The notes under the pieces were generated by a model. The model had not been told where the DNA came from. It worked only from the letters and a program-made list of their open reading frames with translations, and ran no database searches. From Polydactylus sextarius (lineage: Eukaryota > Chordata > Actinopteri > Polynemidae): a DNA stretch of 64,000 nt. The stretch covers positions 7,533,629 to 7,597,628 of the forward strand of contig CM028910.1 of the NCBI GenBank assembly GCA_016801845.1. Direction: 5' to 3'. The position numbers and the translations under genes are program-made. Shown piece after piece: positions 1 through 12,400 of the stretch. How positions within the stretch are numbered: position 1 is the first letter of the stretch; every line of letters starts with the position of its first letter.

Positions 1-3000
1 ATCTCCGCCCTCATTTAAAGCGGCAGATGCTATTAAACTAAAACCTAAAAACAACTACAAGCTGTGCAGAGGTCAACGTTGGGTGCATTTGGTTATGTGG
101 TCGCTGTTGGCTTGTCAAACTGCAATGAACATTCTCAATGATGTGTGGAGGCCATGCCGAAAACCACCGTGAGGTCTGAGTTCAGTGTCCTGTCAGCACG
201 CTGCACAGGACATCTGTCAGCAGAAAAGACATTCCTTTTCTCATTGCCACCACATCCTTCCCTTCATGTCCCACAGAGAGACATGAGGCTATTTTTGAGG
301 ATCCTCAGGCATCCAGGATGGCTGCAGTTTGACTGATTATAGTCGGGAGGAAGATGGTAAACAAAGGACATGGTATGGCTCATGCTGATTGGACTACCGT
401 GGTGAAAAATGTTTGGAGAAACCGTTTGAATCTCCTGCCTTGATGTTGCATGAACACTGCTGTTGTTTGCCCTTTGGCCTTCTCTTATATTGAGACTTTT
501 TTTTTTACATTCTTCAAAATATTTTGTTATTGCAGAGCTATTGTTTCCTGCTACGTTGTATTGATTAAAAGGTGCTACACTGTCTTACAGATAAAACTCA
601 GCACTGGGTATCATCTTCTTTACTATTCATTAGTGCACAGACTGCAGTCCATTTTGTGTCAGTCCCGTGGAGCTGCCTTGCTCTTGTAAATACTCTTGGA
701 GATGCTGAATGTGTATTCATCCTTTTCTAAAAATAGTCCCTGATAAATAAACTTTTCAATCCTGTTTGAATGAGGTTTTCTGAAAATTGCAGTGCCTCGC
801 TGTTTTGGGACCTTTCTAAGCTTTTCCGTATATGAAAAAAAAACTAGATTTTCTATTACTCATTTCTAAAGATTTCTATCTTTAGTAGGCACCAATGTGC
901 TTGATGCTGATAGCCACAGACATCTAAGACCTTTTGTTTATCTTGCGTAACCCACAATCACTCTTGTGAAAAATACCCAGTTAGCCTCAATGTGATTAAA
1001 ACGATAAAGCCTGCTGTTCTGTTTTTACATTTTCGGTAAAACTGAGGTGTTTTATTTACATTTTAAACACAGTAACTTACAGTAAATCAGCATCAGACAG
1101 TGATTCAGCTTTTACAAAATACACTACCATATCAGGAACATCTCAGGAATCTAGCCAGCCATCATAAAAATCCTCAGTCTTAACCCTGTTTTAAAACTGG
1201 AATTATACAAGAATCAAACAAGGTTGTATTAGAGCTATTTGGGCTCCAGTTTTCTGGGCTGAGGGAAAAGGCCATATAAGACGTAATGGTCTGTAAATGT
1301 ACACATACCTCTGTAGTTGAGTCATGCGGCCCCCTCTCACAGGTTGAGTAGAGAACTGATAATCAGCTGCAGAGTTTGGCCTTTGTGCGTTAATGTGCCA
1401 ACTGCTAAGCAAAGTTTCTCGCTGCTTTTCTTTCCACACCGAGTCATGTCGTCTTGTGTCTTACACCTCTAATATCTGACCTGTAGTCAGCGTGAGGACA
1501 GCGCTGACCTTAAATCTCACTGTATCTGACACCAGCTGTGATTCTTTCAGTGTAATATCTTACATTCAGAAGGTCTTCTCCACAAATACAGTACAACACT
1601 GTACTTCCCTTTGACAGATGTGTTATTCCAGGTGTCTGCTCTCAAACAAATACAGAAATGTTTGTTTTCACATCATACCACTGGTTTAGACAGCAGCTTT
1701 TTGAAGTATTTTTATGGTCTTTGATCGTGTCTGTTGAAACTGGCCTGCTTGCTGTTAACTCAGGAAAACAGTGCTTCTCTTCTGTCACCGCTACCTTATA
1801 AAATATATCAAGAAAACCAACAATAGACTGGAGGCTCTGTGGTATATTTCTCTCACGTACTGTCAGTTAAACCTCTATTCACCGTGGTAATGCTGTGTTT
1901 GGTTTTGACAACTAGAATGACGATATTTAGCTGTTAAAATATAACATTTGACATCCACCGTCTTAAAAAAAAAAAAAAGGTTTTAAAATTAAATTAAAGA
2001 GCATTGAATTATTTATTATATGAACATTTCACAAAATGTGTTGAAATATTTTTCTCCATCTCGTCAGTAAACAACAGGAGCTTAATACATTTCTGATTTT
2101 TACTCGTGAGAAAACAATAACTTCATTCTGATTTGGAGCTGAAACAATTGGATGGGCAGTCATTAACTGAAATGTATTTATTGGAAATTAAGGTAATTAT
2201 GTATTTTCCAACATTTTATTGACTAGAGTATTACATGAATTTATTAAAAAAACAATAGATTAATCACCTAAGCCATTAGTTACACCCCTGGTTGCCTGTA
2301 CTCAACACAAGCACTATCACATAAGGTCACATTAGAACAGTCTGCACCACAATAGGCCTTAAAGCCACAGGGGATATTAGTTTTGCTTATCACATATTTG
2401 AAAGCACAAAGAGGCAGTTAAGTAGCACCAAGGGTAGGTCACAGGGAGTGACTCGGTCTCTTAACACTGTGGTGGGAGGCCACCAATGCCCACTCATAGA
2501 TTATATATTCTCTAGCCCTACGTGCTGATGTTGATGTCTCTAATGAGGTGAAATACTGTAACATTAATTAAATGTGCAACACCGTCCCTACCCCTGTTGT
2601 AATATCCTCACAGTGAACACATTCCAATGACAGAGGCTCATAGGACAGTTTGATGTCATCTAGTTTCCTCTGAATTCCCACACCTTTCCCTCTGTTGCCA
2701 GTGGACGTCACTCACTTCTCTTATCAGTTTAAACATAAGATTGGCCGTGTTTCTTGATGTAGCACGTAAACTATGGATCGTACTCTGTACTGCCACTTTA
2801 CAAGTATGAAATGTCACTAACAGTTTGTGTTGATAAAATACTGGAATCTGTCTAAATTCGGCTTGTCTCCTCAAGGTCCATGAGTCAATGCTTCAACGCT
2901 TTTTTTTTTTTCAATCTTCCTGACTACGCAGAACATTGCAAGAGCAACAGTGTGGCAGATTCAGTCTTTAAATTACTGTACCACAAAAAACTACCTGTAA

Positions 3001-3341
3001 TGTTCTTAGAAACAGATACTGGATAGTTTCTGTTGGCTGCTCTGATCCTGGCTCCGGTGTCTGGCTGGCAGCACTATCAGCAGGAGACACACTCCACAGT
3101 GCAGCAGGTGTGCTTTGTCACACCCTTCACCCTCTGCCCTGGTCTTGTGTCTCTCTACACTGTCAACTGTCAAATGAAGGCTCAATCCCTGAAAGATCAG
3201 CTTTAAAAAGGTCCTGGATCATGGCTACTCGCTTCTTAACTAGAAAACATGTCAACAGAAGTTGGCATCCTCAACCTGTTGGTATATCTCTGAAATAATG
3301 TTAAATTCTCTTCTCTTCCATCTGCTGTGTTTGTGTTTCAG
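1..3341 (+). other. shroom2 intron upstream of PDZ exon
   Basis: No exon could be supported on either strand. The sequence is AT-rich with short homopolymers (A at 1966-1978, T at 2901-2911). AATAAA-type hexamers near 740 are not backed by any coding sequence. It is taken as intron because the exon at 3342 needs an upstream partner. Confidence 0.6.
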
Positions 3342-3490
3342 GTTGAAGAGGGCAGCAAGGCAGCAGCTGTGTGTCTCCAGGTGGGAGACGAGCTTGTCAA
3401 CATCAACGAGATTCCCCTGAGTGGTTACAGACAGGAGGCGATCTGCCTAGTGAAAGGATCCCACAAGACCCTCAGTCTAGTGGTGAAAAG
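3342..3490 (+). CDS. shroom2: shroom2 exon: C-terminal half of PDZ domain
   Basis: The acceptor TTTGTGTTTCAG ends at 3341 and the donor AG|GTAAGT starts at 3491. The 49 complete codons begin VEEGSKAAAV and end HKTLSLVVK, with two bases of an Arg codon carried over (phase 2). This is the PDZ carboxylate-loop-distal half, including QEAICLVKG. The stretch AAAV-CLQVGDEL is one residue shorter than the AAAVDKLLAGDEI I recall for human SHROOM2. The exon encoding the GFTLKGG-type ligand loop must lie upstream of position 1. Confidence 0.93.
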
Positions 3491-6400
3491 GTAAGTAACC
3501 AATCCTCGATCGCCTCCCGTGCCCTCTCCTCCTGCATCTGCTGCTGTCGCAAGTGCCCCGCCCCCTCAGCCTAACAGCTCACCATGGTTACATTTCCAAC
3601 AAACCGAGGTAACAGAGGAGTGGAGACGAAGGATCCTGGACCTTGCAGCTGTTTGTGTGCACAGTGTATTTGTAGACTAGCCTATGCTTTCTGGGAGTTA
3701 GAGTTGTCACTGTTGAGTTGTTGGTAGCTGGATGGTCCTGTTCTGCCAGGTTGTGCTGGGTTGCAGTCAAAAGGAGTTCATGGCTTGTGTTGGTTTTTCA
3801 TGGCAATCAAGTGAAAAGAAGGAAGAGTGTTGGTGGATGACATCATTTCTAGTCCATCCCACGCAGACAGGTGTGGGAACACACAGGGGAAGTTATGATG
3901 CAAATGACACTATATGACACTGAGATTTGTGTAGCAGTTCTGCACACGGCTCAAGCTCTCTGTGATAAGGCATTTCTACTTTGCATTGTTTTCTCTGCTA
4001 GTTGCAGCTGTGCCACACTGCTGATGAACAGCACAGCCACAATAAATGATTACATTCAGTCTTTTGTCAAAAGCCAGTCCTTGTGACTTATTGACTCTGC
4101 TGTATTGTTTAGTATTCATATCTTATGAATCACTTGTCAACTGAGCCCTGGAGGCCTTTTTGCAAATGACCTTGTTTTGTGTGAAACACTAGTCTCATTG
4201 TCTCTCTTAGCTGTCTGCATGTCTTTCTGTATTGTATCATATCATAACGTAATCCCTGAACAAATCCTTGCGTACAAGGAAGTCCACTCACCGTTTATCT
4301 CTCCACAAGGATGTGGCAGCGAGTCTCACTCATTGTGTTTTATTCTCAATGGACGTCTCTATTACAGGATCTGGAAACAAGGATACATTACTGTCTGTCT
4401 GTAATAATATATGTCTGTTCAATAATCTACATTATTTAATTGTTCATCAAATCTGACCAAGCTGAACCCACCTGATTCTGGTGAAACGCAGGTTTTTAAA
4501 GCGTCACAATATTTGTAATACCTCAGTCACACCTTTCTGAGTAAAACCGGACGCTTGGGCTGGATTTAGTTAAAGGAGAATTTGAATAAATTCTTTCATG
4601 TTAGATTAAACTGTTTATTGGGTGTGTCTCAGCTGATGCTCAGTAATGACGAGGACTGTGGACATGTAGACTGATGTGGATGTGTATGTACCAGGATGAG
4701 ACATCCTGAGTTAATGTCATCATTTGCCACAAGTTAACAAACAAACAAAAAAAATATTTTGCTGTTGAATAATTCAGCAATATGTTTATTAGTCAATTAA
4801 TTTTAAGGTTAAATATTTCCTAAATATTTCTCATTAAATGTATATTCACAATTCTGATAAGAATTGTGAATATAGATAATAATAATATATAATATAATAA
4901 CAATGTTAGATAATAGTTTCACAAATTATTATCTAGATAGATAACACGCTGTCAGACAAAAAGGGCTTCATTCTCAGTTTCATAGAAGAACAGGTCATTG
5001 GTACAATATTTGGTTTTGTGGTGTGTGAGAGATTAGATCATAATTAAAATGAAAACTGACCTATAAGAAGTACATGTATCATTAAACATATGGTTTTCTG
5101 TAGCGTGGCTAATCAGTTGCTAATCAGCTAGCATACATCAGAAATGTCTCTGTTTTCACATGAACATCTATTTTTCATATTGAAACAGGGAAAGGACAGG
5201 AAGTCAACCGGGGGTAGGTTACATTATAGGAAAGACAGAGACAAAACTAAAGCATCTGGGCATTGTCATGTCAGTGTTGTCATTGTCTCCTATTCAAAAT
5301 AGAGAAAGACATTTCCCTTCAAGGCCAAATCTTATTGTTTGTGGTGCATTTTAGACAAGACTTTTAGTCCCACGGGACTTTTGGTTTCTTCTGCTCGTCT
5401 ATGAATTTACATTGTTCTGACACTCTCAAATAGCATCTCCAGCCAGTCATTTTCCACGGCCACAATAACAAGTCTGTGTCTGATTTTAGAATACAGCAAA
5501 GCAATAATGGTTCATTACAGAACCTCAAAGCTTTAGCTCCAGTCCCATTTTTTTCTCTTCTTTTCATTCCTGCTGCAGTGTGTACGCCGCGTAGATTACA
5601 GTGTGTATCGCAGTGTAACATTCCACATCTACCTGTATTCACGTGCAACCCTGATGTTTGTCAACAGCTTAACCTGTGCCTGTGCATGCAGATGGCAGCC
5701 ATGAAACACCTTCCTTTTTATCTCAGGGATAATGTTGGATAGTTGAAGCGAGATCAGGAATCTGTTAGAACCTGCTCCCGTCTACAGGTGTGGTTTCTTT
5801 ACAGACAGTGGAGGGGCGGAGCTTGTCTTAGCGAGTTGTGTATTTTGCATGCAGTGACTAATGTGAGATTGCTGTTGTAATGTCATTAAGGGAAGGGGAA
5901 GGGGAGAGGCTCGTCACACGGAGAGCATGTAGGTGTGGTTAACAATGGAAAAGCATCGTGTCATCTCTGCACATGCCTCGACAAACAGTTCGTCGAGAAA
6001 CAGAATCTCTTAAGTTTGGTGCAGAAAAACAAAATCTGGGTGTTAGTTGAAGTTAAATTGCATGTTTTATGCAGAATTTGTTTAAAAGTTGCCAACAGTA
6101 ATTACTGCACGCAGTCCCTCATCGACACATTGCATTTGCCCAGATTCCAGCTTGTTGTTATGTTTTTCTAACTGAAAATCCAAACGTTGTAATTTGGCTA
6201 AATGTGGCAAATTCAAAGTTCAGCTAGTAATATGTCTCCAAACCGTATATGGACTCCACTTGTCTTCAAAGCAGCTGCATTGACTGAGAGCAAGGAAACA
6301 AATAACACAGGGCAGCGCTCATTCTGGTATTTTTTATTTAAAGCACTAAAAGCTGTCCCATGTTTGCCTGTTTTCTTGTTTATACACTGCAGCAGTGGTC

Positions 6401-9400
6401 GCCTCAGTTAAACTCTGGCAGCATAATGTGTTCACATTATGGGGCAGTTTTTATTTTCCATCAGGACCCCCGCAGTTTGGATTGCCCTCCTTTGGTCTCC
6501 CTCGAGGCGTTTGCAGTACGTTCAACTAACTGCAGAGTGAATCATTAAACTTTACAACATGAAGCTTCAAGTTTGTTGTGGTATTTGGTTTCCCCCTTCT
6601 GGCACTGTTACTGAAGTACCACGATAATATGAGTAATTAAGTATGAGCAATTTGCATCGCTGTTTAGCATTATCTACTATAGCTGCATAATAAAGCTTTT
6701 TGAGACTTGTTTGAAAATCAAAAATGATTTTTCCCAATCCTGTGATAAATCTGTGTTACTATTCTACATAAGTGAAGATGTAGTCTGTGCAGAGGTTTGG
6801 TGTGGAATCCAATTATACCTGGAAAAGCTTATTGGACTGATTTACAGTGTAAGCAGTCAGCAGGGGTTACAGTGCAGTGGCTTACATTTACTGTCCTTTG
6901 TTTTTCTAAATAAGCCCATGTAGTATGTTTGGAACTGTGTGCACTGAATTGTTGTTGTAAGTAGATTTCTTAAAATCGCTCGTGTCTCAGCTGAGAAAAT
7001 CGTACTTAAGAGATTTCAGTGCTGCCTAGTCTTAACTGCACCCCTCTCTTTCTGTTTTGGTTTGTTCCATTGCCAAGGTGAGTTGACAGGAAGTCACTGA
7101 ACCGGATGTGAACTAGTATCACAAGAAGAAGATTTTAGTAAATTCTTAAAAAAAAAAAGGAAGAAACCTACTTAGTTTGACCACATGTGACCATGTATTT
7201 TTTCCTGGTTTCACCTGTTCCTGATGAACATGTCACACGGTACGTTTTAAAATCTGGAAAACACTAAGTGGTGGAGGTGAGATTTATAGGACAAGTACAG
7301 ACATCTTTTACCTGCTGTGTCAAGCCTTATATCATATATATTATCACCAGTTTAGTAGTAATTACAGTGTAACATCTTTACAACATTCCTCTCATAGTAA
7401 ATACTTAACTGTCTCAACCTGTCTGACATATTACATAGAAGCTATTAAAGCTGTTTATGGAGAAGATTATGTTCATGAACTGGATGATTATGAACTGGAG
7501 TCAGGACATGTCATAGCTGACATTAAATAAATATTTAATAACAGCTCATTACCTCTTTAACAGCTTGTCTATGTTTGCCCATTCTATCATATTATATCAT
7601 ATATGACACTTGTATGGATTGAATGTGGTGTGACGTTACGGTCCAGGCTATGGTTTTGTTGCTTTATTGTGTTGTGTTGTCTTTCGTTTGTTAGCTGTGA
7701 CGCCTAAGAACAGATAACATTGCGGCTCAGTCACATTCTTTAATTGACAAGTTGTGGGTTATTTTTAGAACGTTGTTGACGTTAATTGCCTCTAAACTAT
7801 AATGATGGGCTACTTATAAGACACAGGACACGGAGGACTTTATTATAGTGAAGTTGTTTAGACCCGCAAACCTTAGACGAAAGGTTTTCCAGGTGTTGCT
7901 GAGCTGCGGGTCAGTGCAGGCAGTCAGGGACTTGACAGCTGGTATGCTACTCAGTCCAGGAATGTGCTGGTCATTACGTGCTGCTCACGGTTCACCTCTC
8001 TCACCCGAAACATGACTGGTTTGATTGTAGGGTCTGCTGAAGAAGGCCTTTGTCAGACCCTCAGGGACCTGATGGAATCTACTGTCTCACCTCCAAGAGC
8101 AGGTTGGATCCTTTCAGCCTCAGCATTTTTCTGCACAGTGATACTGTGCATGATGTGTTTCGGTTTAATAGAGATAATATAGTTAATACCCACATCAACA
8201 ACAGCAAGGACTGAATGAAGAATAGGCATCAGTGAGGGGAGTCCGTGTCAGCTACACAGCAGACTATCTGCTGTATGAGGTAAATGTGACACTATACAGA
8301 CGGAAATGTGAATAAAATGTGTTGCTTTTGTTTAACCTTGGTGTCATTTTATTATTTAGCTTTTATCACTGTTTTTTGTTTGTTTGTTTGTTTGTTTTTG
8401 TTTTTTGCAGCAACACAATGAACAGCTTGTTTGGACTGTAGGCTTGACTGCCTCTGTCACAATAGATCCTGTGAATTTTATTGCCTTCCTATCAGCTTTA
8501 GGTCCCGACCATTCTTTGCTAATCTTCTTGCCTGTCACCAGACCTCTTTCACTTGTGCCAGCGCATGTTTAATAAGAAGAGAAACACTTGTTTGTTACTC
8601 ACACAGGAAATTTTTTCTCCCATTTATACCTTTTATCATAGTCATTACCCAACAGCAACAGTTAAGACAACTTGACAGTGCTGTTCACTGAGAAAATCTC
8701 TTATAATTGATATATCATTTTAACTACAGGTGTAGTTTCTCATAAGAAAGGTAATGTGTATTCTGCTGTTGTCACTTCATTCCCCAGCAGGTCAAAGCTC
8801 ACTTTGACCTCTTTGGACAGTTTTATTCAAATTACACACCATTATTTAATTAATAATGTAATAATGTTAATGTTTCTTGTACAGAACCAGCTTCCATCAA
8901 ATGTGATTAGTTGAATGATAATGACAATGAAAAATGTCTTCATTTCCCTTTGGGATTAATGAAGTGTTAATCGATTTATCTATCTATCTATCTATCTAAT
9001 GGAAATGAACTGTCTCAGTTTTATTTATTACATTTTATTTCATCATATTTCAGTCTAACCTCTAAGTTTTAAGAAATCATAGAATAAGCCACTAAAAAGC
9101 AGCACAATAAGAATAAAGAGACACATTTGATGTCATTAGGAATAAAAGAAATTCTTAATTTTACTTAGAGTCATTGGTAATAAAAAATACTCTCCTGAGT
9201 TTCTGCCCAGAGAGAATGAGGGTTAGTAATTAAAATTAAATTGGCAATGTCTTTTCTCCCTCTAGTTCAAATATTTCTTGAACGACAAAAAACAAACACA
9301 GTTAGACACAATCTGAAAATGTGCCACCAAATGTGCTAAACTCATTACTTATGAATACTAAGTGGTACTTGTCATGTGTTGCTGACATCTGTGGGCAGTT

Positions 9401-12400
9401 ACAATACTCATTACCCCAAGCTTTCAGGAAACTGGGTGACCACGCACCCTAGAGATCGACATGTTGCTATAGTAATGTTAGAAATGCATGTCTGCCTCAC
9501 AACGGGGGAGAAGGGAAAAGAAGAGTCCGGCATTTCATTCCATCATTAGCATATTAGCCCCTTGGAGCCAATGAGATGGGGCAATGTGCGGGAATACTCC
9601 AAGGGGACTGGCTGTGACAATAGCCCTCCTCCTTCTCTGTACACTCTTCCACCCCCCTCTCAGGGTAAAACCCCCATAATCCACAAGGAAATCTCCCCCC
9701 TGGTTTAAGTAATTCTGCCAGGAGAGTTTAGTTTTAGTAATGATCACTCTGTCTTGACTATAATGTTTTTGACTTGTCCGTTAGTGTGTGTTGGGAGGTT
9801 GTGGATCAGTGTGGGAGCTGTGCCATGATGCTCAGACCTCAGCGGCCTGTGTGTCTCTATATTTTTGCCTGTCTTTGAAGTGTCTATGGAATGTGGTGGC
9901 TAACCAGCACATGGATTCAACTGGTCTCCCTTTCAAATTGAGCTCCAGTTTAATATTATTCGGTGAGTCTAATGAACTTTTTTCTATCTTATTTTATTTA
10001 CTTACTTGTTGAACCTGAAACTTTTTACCTCCTGGGTTTGCGGACATTTATACCTGGAGCTTTTTTGTGTTATGTTTGGTTGAGTAAGTCAGGGACATTT
10101 AACATATTTGGGGCTTTTATTGCTTAATTTTTTGACCCTAATACTCTGTTATTGTTTTTGACTGTGTCGTCTCATCATTCAGTATGAGGTCATCCTTCAT
10201 TTAGGTTAAGCCACGATCAGTAAGACTTAGCATTGCAAAAGCAAAGTTAATCTTTCGGGGGGAAAGATTTATAGGTGAAGCAAAATCATCTGTAAATATC
10301 CTCCTAGTATTTCAACACTAGCAGGTATAGTTAATTAGTAGGTCATTCATTTGTCAGGATGAGTAACCAGTCACTGTGTTCACTGTATTTGTGAATGTGG
10401 ACTGGTTGGTACCGGACACATTTAAAGTGAGATGGGGCTCCACACTGTTCTCTCCCCCTGCCCCCATTCCAGCCAACTGATTCACTTTCCTAGCATATCT
10501 GTGCTGGCCCAGCTGTAGCCCTGACGATAGGCCTAATAAAACCAGACTCATTTGCATACCAATAGCAGGCGCCATGTGTGGCTAGCTCCTGGTGCCCCAG
10601 AAACATGGACTGTGAGGGGGCAAGGAAGACTGAGCTCCATGTTAGCTTTTCTTTGTCCTCTAAATAGGCCTTAACTCTAATCCACAATTAATTTTGTGGA
10701 ATTGTCCCATGTTTATTGAGCTGAACCCAATTTCTCTCTCTGTCTAAAAACTCTAAACATGTAAAATGAGCGTAGGCTTGTGCTGCTCATTTTGTTTGAT
10801 TTTTAGTTCATCATTTGAAGGAAGCTGTGTTTTGCACCTCATGTCATCAGATCACTGAAGGCCTTTAGACAAGGTGACTGAGGGTGCAGGACCTCTTGAC
10901 CTCATGTCTTTGTAGAGCAAGTCTTGGGTCCGACAAGAACGAAAACAAGCAAAGCTTTGTCTAAAATCCTTCACTAGTATAAGACCAGTGTTTCACAGTC
11001 TTCTCTCAGTAAGAGTAGTTACTAGGGTCTAAGCTAAATCTGCAGTAAACTACCTGATAAACTTATATTTCGAGAGAGGAGCTTGTTAACTTTTGTTAAT
11101 GGTCAGAGCCTGGTGAGGAAAAATATACTAAGAAAATAACCTGCACTATATTTGAATAGGTTTCTTTAATGCTCAAAGTGTATGTGGTGACTCATTTCCT
11201 CCAAGCAGGAAATTGTAAACACAATGGTTTTAAATGATCCTGTTTTTTTTCCTTTCAGCCAAAACATAATGGAAATACATTTTCAGTGATACCACACTTG
11301 TAACTACAAAAAACTAAATGACCACCAGAGTCCCTCAAGTCAGGTTTCATTCTCATTGAGCACAGAACGAGTGTCTGAAAGGCAGACGACAGCTTGGATC
11401 GAGGGGTGAGGTGGCTGATCTGATTGTGTAAGAGATTCTGTATTCCCTTAAGCCCCCAGCCCCATGCTGAGGTTGTGTTCCCTCTGGGACCATATGGCAA
11501 AGTCTGAGCACAACCAGCTAACCTCAGCTATGTGGTATTTTGTTTAATGAGCCTAATAAGAGAAGAAAAAACAGTGTGATTCATTTTTGTATGGTCTTTG
11601 TTGTGTTTGAGGACCATTATGTGTACGTTATTTTCCTTCCATCTAACTTGAAATGTGGCAACACAAATAAAGACAAATCTGTCCAGGAGAGGGAGCCATA
11701 ATACCATGTATCAATGAGCATTTACACTTCTGTAGACTGCATAATATAATCTGATGACTTGGCAACAGCTGGTAATAATTCAGTGGGATTAAAGAACCTT
11801 TGTCCCGGTGAGCTTTTGATACATAGACATCATCACATCTCATTAACCCTTATGTGGCGTGGCAGTGTTCACAAACATTCAACAGTCAGAACCTCAAAGT
11901 CTTGAGTGTACAACAGTGTAAATGTCAGGTGGTCTTTGTCCTGTCTTCTTCTGTCAGTTCAGCCTGTTGTTGGTGAGCTATTAGTGAATGTGTTCCTCCC
12001 CTTGCTGCTTAGGAATATGAAAATGGTGGATATTGTAGCTCACAAAATGCCCTCAGAGAATGACGTGCATGTGGCAAGAAGCTTTCTCACGAAGATTTTG
12101 CGCAGTTCCATGAGGTACAGTTCTGTGGCTTCGTCATTATCAGTAGTATCTATTCCCCCTTTTCCCCTCTTCATCCATCCCACCAAATCTGTATTAATCA
12201 TTCATCTAGTAAAAATATCATCTTCATTCTTCTCCATAGCAGCTCTCCCTCCCCCTGTGGTGTACTACCTGCTCTTAGACCAGCATGCCTGTTTGGACTG
12301 TCTTTTTGTTCATGTTACTAGACGAATGATGTTCATCCTACGTTTGTGCAGCATCTAACACACTATCACCGTCCATGATATGTACGGTACATGCATGTCT

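Noticed and set aside
8401..8572. Possible shroom2 exon after TTTTTTGCAG
   Set aside because: The acceptor-like site is good but the frame has no matching donor in phase and no Shroom-like sequence.
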